Below the pieces are notes generated by a model that saw nothing but the letters and a program-made list of their open reading frames with translations, was not told the DNA's origin and did not search any database. Positions 1-6,919 of a stretch of DNA of 7,832 nt are shown one piece after another; within the stretch, counting starts at the first letter, position 1, and each line of letters opens with the position of its first letter. The position numbers were made by a program, and so were the translations under genes. Source of the DNA: Clostridia bacterium (GTDB lineage Bacteria; Bacillota; Clostridia; UMGS1883); assembly GCA_017441965.1 (NCBI GenBank), contig JAFSBF010000056.1:1-7832 (forward strand), given 5' to 3'.

Positions 1-560
1 AATTTGTCCAAAACAAACACCTTAATAATATAAAGCGGAAGGGAGCAAATAACCGATGCCGCCGCTATCAAAAATGCCCTTTTTGTTATTTCGTCTGCTA
101 CCATCGGTATATGGGAAAGCCCTAAAAGCTCCACCGCTGATAAAAGCATTGAAAAGATAATTGAAAAAATCACACACGAAGCACGAAGCTCATATGTATT
201 GCTTTGAAACGTTCTGAAAAGTGCAAACAGCACCAATCCTGAAAACGCACCAAAAACAAGCTTCGACACAAAAACTGCACACATATACGCTATAGTCGGC
301 GTATGGTGTTTCTGAACACGGGAAAGTACCCTATAGTATTTCTTTCTTCTTCCTGACGGCCGCTTTTCATCGGCGAAATATACACCAATACAGTCAAACG
401 GCTTTTTAAGAAGCAATGCGTGAATTATGGCTACAGGGCATAAAAATGCACCGTAAACATACCATCTTGAAAAGCTGCGTTTTTTTAGTGCGGCTACCGC
501 TGCAGGAACAAATGCGAGAAGTAAAACACAAAGCACCGCATAAGTGATTTTTTCTGCCAT
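1..560 (-). CDS. Unknown multi-pass membrane protein, partial (C-terminus beyond the left edge)
   Basis: The frame opens with ATG at 560 (MAEKITYAVL...) and stays open for 186 codons to the window edge, so only the N-terminal part is seen. Five hydrophobic stretches are visible, roughly residues 5-25, 33-51, 90-116, 126-148 and 161-182. Between the second and third lies a basic loop (around residues 66-85, with RPSGRRKKYY), which by the positive-inside rule should be cytoplasmic. The start is supported by AAGGAG placed 8 nt upstream of the ATG. The gene begins 34 nt after the proS stop with no terminator between, so it is probably the third gene of the trpB-proS transcript. I recognise no family and see no catalytic motif. 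The coding call is strong; the function is unknown and the neighbours do not settle it. Confidence 0.8.
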   Translation of the reverse strand, partial: MAEKITYAVLCVLLLAFVPAAVAALKKRSFSRWYVYGAFLCPVAIIHALLLKKPFDCIGVYFADEKRPSGRRKKYYRVLSRVQKHHTPTIAYMCAVFVSKLVFGAFSGLVLFALFRTFQSNTYELRASCVIFSIIFSMLLSAVELLGLSHIPMVADEITKRAFLIAAASVICSLPLYIIKVFVLDK

Positions 561-594
561 CACTTCAACTCCTTAGTAATCCGAACTGTGTTTT

Positions 595-2034
595 TTAATA
601 CGCTCTTCCCCAGTATACCATTGATTTTGCTTTTTTGCCGCAGCATACGCAGGTATCTGAAAGAGTTTTCTGCTCAAAAGGCATACAACGTGCCGTTGCA
701 CCTGTGTCCTCTTTAATCTCGTTTTCACACTCTACATCTCCGCACCACATTGCACGTACAAAACCGCCGTTTTTATCAACAGTTTCCTTGAATTCATCAT
801 AGCTGAGTGCATCAAATGTATTTTCCTCACGATGACGGAGTGCTTTTTCATAAAGAGAATTTTGAATATTGTCAAGAAGTGCTGTAACTGTTTCCTCAAT
901 ATTGTCAAGTGATACTGTAATCTTCTCCCCGTTATCACGTCTTACAAGAACGCAGCTATTATTCTCAAGATCCCTCGGACCTATTTCAAGTCTTACGGGA
1001 ACACCCTTCATCTCATATTCTGCAAACTTCCATCCGGGCGTCTTATCGCTAAGGTCAATATCTGCACGAACTGCCTTTTTAAGCCTCTGGCAAAGCTCGC
1101 TTGCCTTTTCTGCCACGCCCTCCTTATGCATTGCAATAGGAACAATCATAAGCTGCTTGGGCGCTATCTTAGGAGGCAGAACAAGACCGCTGTTGTCGCC
1201 GTGCACCATTATTATAGCACCGATAAGACGTGTTGTTACGCCCCATGATGTCTGATATACATACTGAAGCTTATTATCCTTGTCTGAATACTGAATACCA
1301 AAAGCCTTGGCAAAGCCGTCACCAAAGTTATGGCTCGTTCCTGACTGCAGTGCCTTTCCGTCGTGCATAAGACTTTCAATTGTATATGTTGCAACTGCAC
1401 CGGCAAACTTTTCCTTGTCGGTTTTTCTTCCCTTTACAACGGGAATTGCAAGATACTGTTCACAGAAGTCAGCGTATGTATTAAGCATACGGATTGTTTC
1501 CTCCTGCGCCTCCTCGGCAGTTGCGTGTGCAGTGTGACCCTCCTGCCACAAAAATTCCATACTGCGCAGGAACGGACGTGTTGTTTTTTCCCATCTTACA
1601 ACACTGCACCACTGATTGTAAAGCTTTGGCAAATCACGGTGTGACTGAATAATATTCTTATAATGCTCGCAAAAAAGCGTCTCACTCGTAGGACGTACGC
1701 ACATACGCTCTGTAAGCTTTTCGTTTCCGCCGTGTGTTACCCACGCAACCTCAGGTGCAAAGCCCTCAACGTGGTCCGTTTCCTTTTCAAGAAGGCTTTC
1801 GGGAATAAACATCGGCATATATACGTTTTCGTGTCCAAGCTCCTTAAACTTTGTATCAAGCACCTTCTGAATGTTTTCCCAGAGTGCATACGCATAAGGA
1901 CGGAACACACAGCAACCCTTAATGCTTGTATATTCAATAAGGTCAGCCTTTTTTACAATGTCTGTATACCAACGGGCAAAATCCTCGTCCATCGGGGTAA
2001 TTTCTTCAACTAACTTCTTTTCCTTACTCATCAT
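595..2034 (-). CDS. proS: Prolyl-tRNA synthetase, archaeal/eukaryotic-like (ProS type 3)
   Basis: This 479-residue cytoplasmic class II synthetase charges tRNA-Pro with proline using ATP. Visible signatures are RPTSET at residues 114-119, the motif 2 region [15 protein letters not shown] at 147-161 with EGHTAH following, GTSHNFG at 232-238, and motif 3 [16 protein letters not shown] at 265-280. The anticodon-binding domain follows from about residue 290. The last 50 residues carry cysteines 431, 436, 462 and 465, which fit the zinc-binding C-terminal domain of this subtype, and the protein ends in the typical -WGRAY. There is no YbaK-like editing insertion, which separates it from the longer bacterial ProRS. 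Start: MMS; GAAGGGA lies 6-9 nt before the two ATGs, so either Met could be used. It starts 15 nt after the trpB stop, which suggests co-transcription. No Pro T-box precedes it. Confidence 0.97.
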   Translation of the reverse strand: MMSKEKKLVEEITPMDEDFARWYTDIVKKADLIEYTSIKGCCVFRPYAYALWENIQKVLDTKFKELGHENVYMPMFIPESLLEKETDHVEGFAPEVAWVTHGGNEKLTERMCVRPTSETLFCEHYKNIIQSHRDLPKLYNQWCSVVRWEKTTRPFLRSMEFLWQEGHTAHATAEEAQEETIRMLNTYADFCEQYLAIPVVKGRKTDKEKFAGAVATYTIESLMHDGKALQSGTSHNFGDGFAKAFGIQYSDKDNKLQYVYQTSWGVTTRLIGAIIMVHGDNSGLVLPPKIAPKQLMIVPIAMHKEGVAEKASELCQRLKKAVRADIDLSDKTPGWKFAEYEMKGVPVRLEIGPRDLENNSCVLVRRDNGEKITVSLDNIEETVTALLDNIQNSLYEKALRHREENTFDALSYDEFKETVDKNGGFVRAMWCGDVECENEIKEDTGATARCMPFEQKTLSDTCVCCGKKAKSMVYWGRAY

Positions 2035-2049
2035 TTTTAGTCCCTTCAG

Positions 2050-3291
2050 TTATATTTTATAGTCAAGCTTAAAGCCTTCGCCGCAGCCGTACTTTTCATA
2101 TACATAGTCAATATCCTTATCGCCTCTTCCTGAAAGACAGGCAAGGATAGAGCCACTCTTATGCTCCTTTGCATAACGGATTGCGTATGCAACTGCGTGC
2201 GCACTCTCAATAGCAGGGATAATACCCTCATACCTTGAAAGCAGGAAGAATGCCTCCATTGCCTCTTCATCAGATATAGTTTCATAATGCACTCTGCCGC
2301 AGTCACGAAGGTGAGCGTGTTCAGGGCCTACACCGGGGTAGTCAAGACCGCTTGCAATAGAATAAACGGGAAGCGGCTCGCCGTTTTCATCCTGAAGCAC
2401 GTAGCTTGTATAGCCGTGAATGATACCCTTTGTTCCATATGCCATAGTTGCCGCATGGTCGCCAACTGCGCTTCCTCTTCCGAGAGGCTCAACACCGTAT
2501 ATTTCAACGGGGTCTGCGAGGAACGGGACAAACATTCCCAGAGAGTTACTTCCGCCGCCAACACAGGCAGTAACCGCATCGGGCATAATTCCCGTCATTT
2601 CGAGGAACTGCTCCCTCGCCTCTATACCGATAACAGACTGAAAATCCCTGACCATCTTTGGAAACGGATGCGGACCTGCCGCCGTTCCTATACAGTAAAT
2701 CGCATCCTTATATTCTTTAAGATAAGCCTCAAATGCTGCATCACAAGCTTCTTTAAGTGTTTTAAGTCCTTTTGTCACGGGAATAACATTTGCGCCGAGC
2801 ATCTTCATCCTGATAACATTGGGGTGCTGCTTTTCAATATCAACCTCACCCATATAAACATCACATTCCATACCGAAGTATGCCGCCGCAGTAGCTATTG
2901 CAACACCGTGCTGACCTGCACCTGTTTCTGCAATAATTTTCTTTTTTCCCATATATTTTGCCAGAAGTCCCTCACCCATACAATGGTTAAGCTTGTGCGC
3001 ACCCGTATGATTAAGGTCCTCACGCTTAAGATAAATCTGGCAGTTTCCGAATATCTTTGAAAGTCTCTCACAATGATATACAGGGGTGGGTCTTCCCTGA
3101 AATTCCTTACGTATTCTGCGAAGCTCATTTATAAACTGGGCACTGTGACAGATTGCCTCATAAGCATCGTCTGCCTCTTTAAAAGCCTCGATAAGCTCCT
3201 TCGCCTGAAAAGAACCGCCGTATTCTCCAAAATACCCATCTTCGCTCGGATATTCTTTAAGATAGTTTTCAAAATCCTTATATTTATTCAT
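2050..3291 (-). CDS. trpB: Tryptophan synthase beta chain, TrpB1 type, without an adjacent trpA
   Basis: This PLP enzyme condenses indole with L-serine to give tryptophan. The 413-residue length fits TrpB1. Visible motifs are [10 protein letters not shown] near residues 19-28, [12 protein letters not shown] at 89-100 (K100 is the expected PLP Schiff-base lysine), [11 protein letters not shown] at 121-131 (E122 is the catalytic glutamate), [21 protein letters not shown] for the PLP phosphate, and SGRGDKDI with S387 near the pyridine nitrogen. After the PLP lysine it reads [11 protein letters not shown] rather than the usual N-N-x-x-G-Q-A-L-L-A, a modest divergence. The start is supported by AAGGAG at 3302-3307, 10 nt upstream, and by the fit of the N-terminus to the family. 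No trpA or other trp gene is in the window. The ATG overlaps the end of a small upstream ORF, so translational coupling is possible. It is followed at once by proS. Confidence 0.96.
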   Translation of the reverse strand: MNKYKDFENYLKEYPSEDGYFGEYGGSFQAKELIEAFKEADDAYEAICHSAQFINELRRIRKEFQGRPTPVYHCERLSKIFGNCQIYLKREDLNHTGAHKLNHCMGEGLLAKYMGKKKIIAETGAGQHGVAIATAAAYFGMECDVYMGEVDIEKQHPNVIRMKMLGANVIPVTKGLKTLKEACDAAFEAYLKEYKDAIYCIGTAAGPHPFPKMVRDFQSVIGIEAREQFLEMTGIMPDAVTACVGGGSNSLGMFVPFLADPVEIYGVEPLGRGSAVGDHAATMAYGTKGIIHGYTSYVLQDENGEPLPVYSIASGLDYPGVGPEHAHLRDCGRVHYETISDEEAMEAFFLLSRYEGIIPAIESAHAVAYAIRYAKEHKSGSILACLSGRGDKDIDYVYEKYGCGEGFKLDYKI

Positions 3292-3403
3292 AATCTGTTT
3301 TCTCCTTAAAAAGCTGAATTATTTTTTTAAACCATATCGGGTTCGACTCCCTTATGCCTATGCTTCGCCATCGCACATCCGGCTTGTTTTTAAAAATAAA
3401 CAT
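3284..3403 (-). CDS. Candidate 39-residue upstream ORF with two Trp codons, overlapping the trpB start
   Basis: ATG at 3403 is preceded by a full-consensus AGGAGG (3410-3415) with a 6-nt spacer, the best ribosome binding site in the window. The frame runs 39 codons and stops with TAA at 3284-3286, so its last 8 nt overlap the first 8 nt of trpB in another frame. The peptide begins [16 protein letters not shown] and ends KEKTDYE; it is basic and contains Trp at residues 12 and 24. Two Trp codons in 39, just before a tryptophan gene, suggest a leader peptide, or at least a translationally coupled ORF that delivers ribosomes to trpB. Against this, the Trp codons are not adjacent, no clear antiterminator is visible, and the middle of the ORF may be repeat-derived. 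The strength of the ribosome binding site is seen directly; the regulatory role is inference. Confidence 0.45.
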   Translation of the reverse strand: MFIFKNKPDVRWRSIGIRESNPIWFKKIIQLFKEKTDYE

Positions 3404-3415
3404 ATTCTTCCTCCT

Positions 3416-3435
3416 AAAAAGAAGCGTGCCGCTTC
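3416..3435 (-). terminator. Terminator-like hairpin just before the upstream-ORF ribosome binding site
   Basis: On the minus strand GAAGCG pairs perfectly with CGCTTC across a GCA triloop (3421-3435), and five Ts follow at 3416-3420. The T-run leads straight into AGGAGG of the upstream ORF. It could be a weak intrinsic terminator or attenuator ahead of trpB, or a hairpin that controls access to that ribosome binding site. The stem is only 6 bp, so termination would be partial at best. A competing 5-bp pairing exists between GCTTC at 3421-3425 and GAAGC at 3362-3366 inside the ORF, but it is weak. Confidence 0.4.
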
Positions 3436-3466
3436 ACCCATTTCGCGTCCCTACTAAATTCAAATA

Positions 3467-3485
3467 CGACAAATGTCGCTAGCGA
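3467..3485. repeat. Overlapping palindromes in the trpB leader
   Basis: TCGCTAGCGA at 3476-3485 is a perfect 10-bp palindrome. It overlaps a second inverted repeat, CGACAAATGTCG at 3467-3478. Such symmetry can be an operator or a small RNA stem. No known operator consensus is matched, and no clear promoter sits right beside it. The rest of 3436-3511 shows nothing else I can name. Confidence 0.35.
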
Positions 3486-3511
3486 TAAAATTATGTAGTT
3501 TCCTATACGTT

Positions 3512-3552
3512 AAAAAACAAAAGCCCTTAAAATGCATTTGCAAGTCAAGGGC
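3512..3552 (-). terminator. Rho-independent terminator after pflA
   Basis: On the minus strand an 8-bp stem (3545-3552 with 3523-3530, GCCCTTGA against TTAAGGGC, one G-T pair) encloses a 14-nt loop. It is followed by TTTTGTTTTTT at 3512-3522. It starts 38 nt after the pflA stop and most simply ends the pflB-pflA transcript. It also lies immediately downstream of the promoter at 3573-3601, so it could end or attenuate transcripts from that promoter. Confidence 0.85.
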
Positions 3553-3572
3553 GAAAATACTATTTCTACCTA

Positions 3573-3601
3573 ATTATATCACTGCAAAAATTATATGTCA
3601 A
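3573..3601 (-). promoter_or_regulatory. Perfect-consensus sigma-70/sigma-A promoter overlapping the pflA stop
   Basis: TTGACA (3596-3601) and TATAAT (3573-3578) are separated by exactly 17 bp on the minus strand. The -35 hexamer lies in the last codons of pflA. The expected start is near 3566, only about 14 nt before the terminator stem. It is either the trpB promoter with an early attenuator, or the promoter of a short RNA of roughly 55 nt. The consensus match is seen directly; activity is inferred. Confidence 0.7.
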
Positions 3602-4319
3602 TACCTTTTGCTAATTTTGAATTTACAAATTTCTGCAATCTGTCCCTCACATTCATATCAAGGGGCATTGTGTCTTTCAGCGGATTATCAAGTCCCAGCT
3701 TTTCATATTTAAAAAACCCCATAGTATGAAAAGGAAGAAGCTCATACCTGTAAACGCACTCTTTATTATTTATATGCACAAGATACTTCAAAAGCTTCTC
3801 CTCGCTGTCATTTATTCCGGGAATAACAACTGTACGAATACGGGTAGGGACATTGTTTTTTTCCAGAAAGTCAAGGGTTTTCAAAACATTTTCAATACCC
3901 TTCCCCGTATATTTGATATAGCTGTCGTTATCGGGAAATTTCAGGTCAAGGAGCACTGTCTGCGCATTTATAAGGACATATTTTACCGCATCGTTAAGCT
4001 CTGTCGCACCTGAAGTATCAATAGCATAATTTATATTTTTTTCACGAAGAAGCTCTACGCACTCTGCGATAAATTCCGCCTGCAAAAGCGGCTCCCCTCC
4101 GCTGAAGGTAACCCCCCCGTTATTTTTGAAATACGGCTTATATGCTATGACCTTTTTTAAAAGCTCCTCCGGCGAAAAAGCCATACCTTCCCCCTTCCAG
4201 GTGTCGGGGTTATGGCAATAGATGCACCTGAGCGGACAACCGGAAAGAAAAACTGCGTAGCGAAGCCCCTCCCCGTCAACTGCCGCCATACTTTCAAAAG
4301 AATGAATATATCCGTTCAT
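3591..4319 (-). CDS. pflA: Pyruvate formate-lyase activating enzyme (radical SAM)
   Basis: This 242-residue cytoplasmic enzyme uses a [4Fe-4S] cluster and S-adenosylmethionine to place the glycyl radical on PflB. The radical-SAM motif C-x3-C-x2-C is at residues 28, 32 and 35 (GCPLRCIYCHNPD), and GGVTFSGGEPLLQ at 68-80 holds the GGEP motif that binds SAM. The length matches the usual PflA of about 245 residues, and there is no extra ferredoxin-like Cys cluster as in activases of other glycyl-radical enzymes. The start is supported by AAAGGAT 8 nt upstream and by the standard N-terminus (HSFES...DGEGLRYAVFLSGC). It follows pflB by 17 nt with no terminator, so the two share a transcript. The last codons contain the -35 hexamer of a downstream promoter. 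Confidence 0.97.
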   Translation of the reverse strand: MNGYIHSFESMAAVDGEGLRYAVFLSGCPLRCIYCHNPDTWKGEGMAFSPEELLKKVIAYKPYFKNNGGVTFSGGEPLLQAEFIAECVELLREKNINYAIDTSGATELNDAVKYVLINAQTVLLDLKFPDNDSYIKYTGKGIENVLKTLDFLEKNNVPTRIRTVVIPGINDSEEKLLKYLVHINNKECVYRYELLPFHTMGFFKYEKLGLDNPLKDTMPLDMNVRDRLQKFVNSKLAKGIDI

Positions 4320-4336
4320 ACTATTTTATCCTTTTT

Positions 4337-6565
4337 TTACATTGTTTCGTGGAAGGTACGTGCAATAACCTCCAGCTGTTTATCGCGCGTCAGCTTATTG
4401 AAGTTTACCGCATATCCGCTGACACGTATTGTAAGAGTGGGATAAAGTGAAGGGTCATTCATAGCATCAATAAGCTTTTGACGGTTGAGGACATTTACAT
4501 TAAGGTGATGTGCCTTCTGCAGGAAATATCCGTCAAGAACATTTGTCAGATTTTCCACACGATTATCCTCATCTGTGCCAAGCGCCTCGGGAGTAATTGA
4601 GAAGGTGTTTGAGATGCCGTCCATACAGCAGGCATAGTCAAGCTTTGCTACGGAATTAAGCGATGCCAATGCACCCTCACAATCTCTTCCGTGCATAGGA
4701 TTTGCTCCGGGTGCAAAAGGCTCTCCCGCACGTCTTCCATCGGGGGTTGACCCTGTTTTTTTGCCATATACAACGTTAGAGGTTATCGTCAGAATTGAAA
4801 GGGTGTGCCGTGCATTTCTGTATGTCTTCGTTTTGCAAAGCTCGCCATAGAAAAACTCGGTAATCCACTTTGCAATACTATCTGCCCTTTCATCATCGTT
4901 ACCATATTTGGGGAAATCTCCCTCGGTTTTAAAATCAACTATTAATCCATTCTCATCCTTTATGGGTGTAACACGGGCATATTTAATCGCACTTAAGCTG
5001 TCGGCAAGCACACTCAGTCCGCTGATACCGAATGCCATAAGTCTTTCCGGCTCCACATCGTGCAGAGACATCATAAGTCTTTCATATGCGTACTTGTCAT
5101 GCATATAATGAATAACGTTCATTGTGTTTACATACAGCTTTGCCATCCAAGAAGCATATGTTTTGAATGCCTCTATCACCTCGTCATAAACAAGGGGCTT
5201 TTCATCAAACACTTTTCCCTCGGGGGCAATCTGGTCACCGTGGGCCTCCTCCCGTCCGCCGTTAAGTGCCATCAGAAGCACCTTCGCCAGATTACAGCGT
5301 GCACCGAAAAACTGCATTTGTTTACCTGTTTTCATCGCGGAAACACAGCAGGCAATGGCATAGTCATCTCCGAAATCCTTACGCATCACATCGTCATTTT
5401 CATATTGAATTGAGTCTGTATCAATGGAAACCTTTGCGCAGAAATCCTTAAAATTCTGCGGAAGCTCCTGCGCCCATAATACCGTTATGTTTGGCTCTGC
5501 AGAAGGGCCAAGATTATAGAGCGTCTGCAAAAATCTGTAGCAGGTTTTTGTTACCATTGTTCTGCCATCCTCACACATACCTGCGAGTGAGCAGGTAACC
5601 CAAACGGGATCCCCTGCAAAAAGGTCGTTATATTCAGGTGTACGCAAATGACGTACAAGCCGCATTTTCAAAACCAAATCATCAATAAGTTCCTGTGCGC
5701 CTTGTTCATCAAGCGTTCCTTCTTTAATATCACGTTCAATATAAATATCAATAAATGCAGAAATCCTTCCGATGCTGTTTGCGGCACCGTTTTGCTCCTT
5801 GACAGCGCCTAAATAGCCAAAATACAGCCATTGAATGGCTTCATACGCATTTTCCGCGGGGCGGGATATGTCACAGCCATATTCCTTTGCCATTGTTACA
5901 AGCTGCAGCATAAATTCTATCTGGCGCTCTATATCCTCAAGCAGACGGATGGTTTCATCCGACATATCCCTTTGACCTATACGCACCTTGTCAGCCTTGC
6001 GCTGCTCGATAAGATAATCCATACCGTAAAGCGCTATTCGGCGGTAATCACCTATAATTCTTCCTCTGGCATATGCATCGGGAAGTCCCGTAAGTATTCC
6101 TGCGTGACGTGCCTTTTTCATAGTGTCTGTGTATGCACGAAAAACGCCTGTATTATGCGTTGTACGATATCTGAATTCGTTTTTTATGTTCTCCCCTATT
6201 TCATAGCCGTATGCCTTACAAGCCTGCACGGCATTTCTGTAGCCTGCAAAGGGATTAACAGCCCTTTTAAGCGGTTCGTCGGTCTGAAGTCCGAGAATTA
6301 TATCATCGCCCTTAATTACATAACCGGGCTTATAGGTAAGAAGCGAGGAAACATGCTCTGTATCAATATTGAGCACGCCCCCCTTTTTTGTTTCTTCAAT
6401 AATAAGCTCATCAACACGTTTTTTTACTCTGTCAGTTCTGGATGTTGTACCCAATAAAAAGGAAGCATCCCCCGTATAAGGAGTATAATTTTTCTTTATA
6501 AAATCGCTGACATCTATTGCAGTAGTCCAGTTTCCTTCAATAAATCCTCTCTTGTAATCTGCCAT
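4337..6565 (-). CDS. pflB: Pyruvate formate-lyase (formate C-acetyltransferase)
   Basis: This 742-residue glycyl-radical enzyme converts pyruvate and CoA to acetyl-CoA and formate in anaerobic metabolism. The adjacent catalytic cysteines are C406 and C407 ([14 protein letters not shown]), matching C418/C419 of the E. coli enzyme. The glycyl-radical site is G717 in RVSGYAVNF, 26 residues from the C-terminus. The Cys-Cys pair, this radical motif and the 742-residue length indicate true PFL rather than a glycerol dehydratase or choline lyase relative. The start MADYKRGF is supported by AAAGGA 10 nt upstream and by the usual N-terminus. It heads a two-gene unit with pflA and sits directly behind a ZTP riboswitch and a consensus promoter, so its expression should rise when ZMP/ZTP accumulates. 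No formate channel gene is in the window. Confidence 0.98.
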   Translation of the reverse strand: MADYKRGFIEGNWTTAIDVSDFIKKNYTPYTGDASFLLGTTSRTDRVKKRVDELIIEETKKGGVLNIDTEHVSSLLTYKPGYVIKGDDIILGLQTDEPLKRAVNPFAGYRNAVQACKAYGYEIGENIKNEFRYRTTHNTGVFRAYTDTMKKARHAGILTGLPDAYARGRIIGDYRRIALYGMDYLIEQRKADKVRIGQRDMSDETIRLLEDIERQIEFMLQLVTMAKEYGCDISRPAENAYEAIQWLYFGYLGAVKEQNGAANSIGRISAFIDIYIERDIKEGTLDEQGAQELIDDLVLKMRLVRHLRTPEYNDLFAGDPVWVTCSLAGMCEDGRTMVTKTCYRFLQTLYNLGPSAEPNITVLWAQELPQNFKDFCAKVSIDTDSIQYENDDVMRKDFGDDYAIACCVSAMKTGKQMQFFGARCNLAKVLLMALNGGREEAHGDQIAPEGKVFDEKPLVYDEVIEAFKTYASWMAKLYVNTMNVIHYMHDKYAYERLMMSLHDVEPERLMAFGISGLSVLADSLSAIKYARVTPIKDENGLIVDFKTEGDFPKYGNDDERADSIAKWITEFFYGELCKTKTYRNARHTLSILTITSNVVYGKKTGSTPDGRRAGEPFAPGANPMHGRDCEGALASLNSVAKLDYACCMDGISNTFSITPEALGTDEDNRVENLTNVLDGYFLQKAHHLNVNVLNRQKLIDAMNDPSLYPTLTIRVSGYAVNFNKLTRDKQLEVIARTFHETM

Positions 6566-6582
6566 AGCACATACATCCTTTC

Positions 6583-6621
6583 AAAAAAAATACAAAAGGG
6601 CATCCCCAAAACGAGATGCCC
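6583..6621 (-). terminator. Riboswitch expression-platform terminator ahead of pflB
   Basis: GGGCATC (6615-6621) pairs perfectly with GATGCCC (6598-6604) around a 10-nt loop. It is followed by a long T-rich run, TTTTGTATTTTTTTT, to 6583. The 5' arm is also the end of the conserved CCGTCTGGGC element, so ligand binding and termination compete for the same bases, as in other ZTP riboswitches. Confidence 0.88.
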
Positions 6622-6687
6622 AGACGGTCGGCTTTTACTCTCCCTGTTCCACCATAGTGTTCTATGTCTCCGTCAGTAGCAGGGATC
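6598..6687 (-). ncRNA. ZTP/ZMP riboswitch (pfl motif)
   Basis: Read on the minus strand, the leader starts near 6687. It has P1 CCCTG (6680-6684) paired with CAGGG (6642-6646). Inside are the conserved CTGACGGA segment and P2, CATAG-AACA-CTATG (6653-6666). After a short linker comes GCCGACCGTCTGGGC (6618-6632), the hallmark of the pfl motif. GACGG (6670-6674) can pair with CCGTC (6623-6627), giving the expected pseudoknot. The 3' end merges with an intrinsic terminator. The class binds ZMP and ZTP, purine-pathway intermediates that build up when 10-formyl-tetrahydrofolate is scarce, and usually turns genes on. Its position 32 nt upstream of pflB is the classic context. The assignment rests on consensus and structure read by eye, with no covariance-model score. 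Confidence 0.92.
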
Positions 6688-6693
6688 ATATTT

Positions 6694-6722
6694 ATTATAG
6701 CGTATATTATGATTTTTGTCAA
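6694..6722 (-). promoter_or_regulatory. Perfect-consensus promoter for the pflB-pflA unit
   Basis: TTGACA (6717-6722) and TATAAT (6694-6699) are spaced by exactly 17 bp on the minus strand. The predicted start, around 6686-6689, falls just before P1 of the ZTP riboswitch, so the leader RNA would begin with the aptamer. This agrees with regulation mainly by transcription termination rather than at the promoter. Confidence 0.85.
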
Positions 6723-6749
6723 TCAAAATAAATACTTTACCTATCAAAC

Positions 6750-6776
6750 GTAGGGGAGGGTTTCTATCCCCTCCCG
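6750..6776. repeat. GTAGGGG-type hairpin repeat, copy 1
   Basis: The unit begins GTAGGGG and ends CCCG. GGGAGGG (6754-6760) pairs perfectly with CCCTCCC (6769-6775) around an 8-nt loop. It shares its outer bases with the second hairpin 25 nt further on, but the inner stem differs and stays complementary, as expected for a dispersed intergenic palindromic element. I know similar GTAGGGG...CCCG elements from clostridial gut genomes; that link is from memory. Confidence 0.6.
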
Positions 6777-6801
6777 TTCTGCCATATACCTCCGCATTCA
6801 T

Positions 6802-6828
6802 GTAGGGGCGACCCTGTGTGGTCGCCCG
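6802..6828. repeat. GTAGGGG-type hairpin repeat, copy 2
   Basis: This copy has the same GTAGGGG start and CCCG end as the copy at 6750-6776. GGGCGACC (6806-6813) pairs perfectly with GGTCGCCC (6820-6827) around the 6-nt loop CTGTGT. It has no T-tract on either side, so it is not an intrinsic terminator. The two copies lie in the same orientation between the SLH gene and the pflB promoter. Confidence 0.65.
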
Positions 6829-6859
6829 CAAAAACAACCGGAATTTTCAACTTTCAACA

Positions 6860-6897
6860 AAAAACACCTGCCGATGAATTTCTCGGCAGGTGTTTTT
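6860..6897 (-). terminator. Strong rho-independent terminator of the SLH protein gene
   Basis: ACACCTGCCGA (6864-6874) pairs perfectly with TCGGCAGGTGT (6883-6893) around an 8-nt loop, and the flanking A-run and T-run extend the stem. On the minus strand the hairpin ends in a T-run, 22 nt after the stop at 6920. Because the flanks are A on one side and T on the other, it could also stop plus-strand transcription, but no plus-strand gene is seen here. Confidence 0.92.
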
Positions 6898-6919
6898 GTA
6901 ATTATTTACTTTTGTGAAA

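Noticed and set aside
2287..3060. 257-codon plus-strand reading frame opposite trpB
   Set aside because: It lies wholly inside trpB, reads as a Cys/His-rich shadow translation, and resembles no family. The trpB frame has all the expected motifs.
3320..3380. Possible tRNA on the plus strand, from GGTTCGACTCCC
   Set aside because: Only the T-loop-like bases fit. The T stem pairs for three positions only, and no anticodon arm, D arm or acceptor stem can be drawn around it.
3404..3511. Trp T-box leader before trpB
   Set aside because: The conserved AGGGTGGNACCGCG antiterminator element is absent; GGGTGAAGCGG is only a loose resemblance. The region is also too short for a specifier stem plus antiterminator.
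5831..6457. 208-codon plus-strand reading frame opposite pflB
   Set aside because: It is antisense to a fully conserved pflB region, with no ribosome binding site or family resemblance.
6537..6722. 61-codon minus-strand reading frame overlapping the pflB leader
   Set aside because: It runs through the promoter, ZTP aptamer and terminator, has no ribosome binding site of note, and overlaps the pflB start in another frame. The RNA structure explains the sequence.
6750..6828. CRISPR array or terminators
   Set aside because: There are only two units, with differing stems and no spacer periodicity. No T-tract follows either hairpin.
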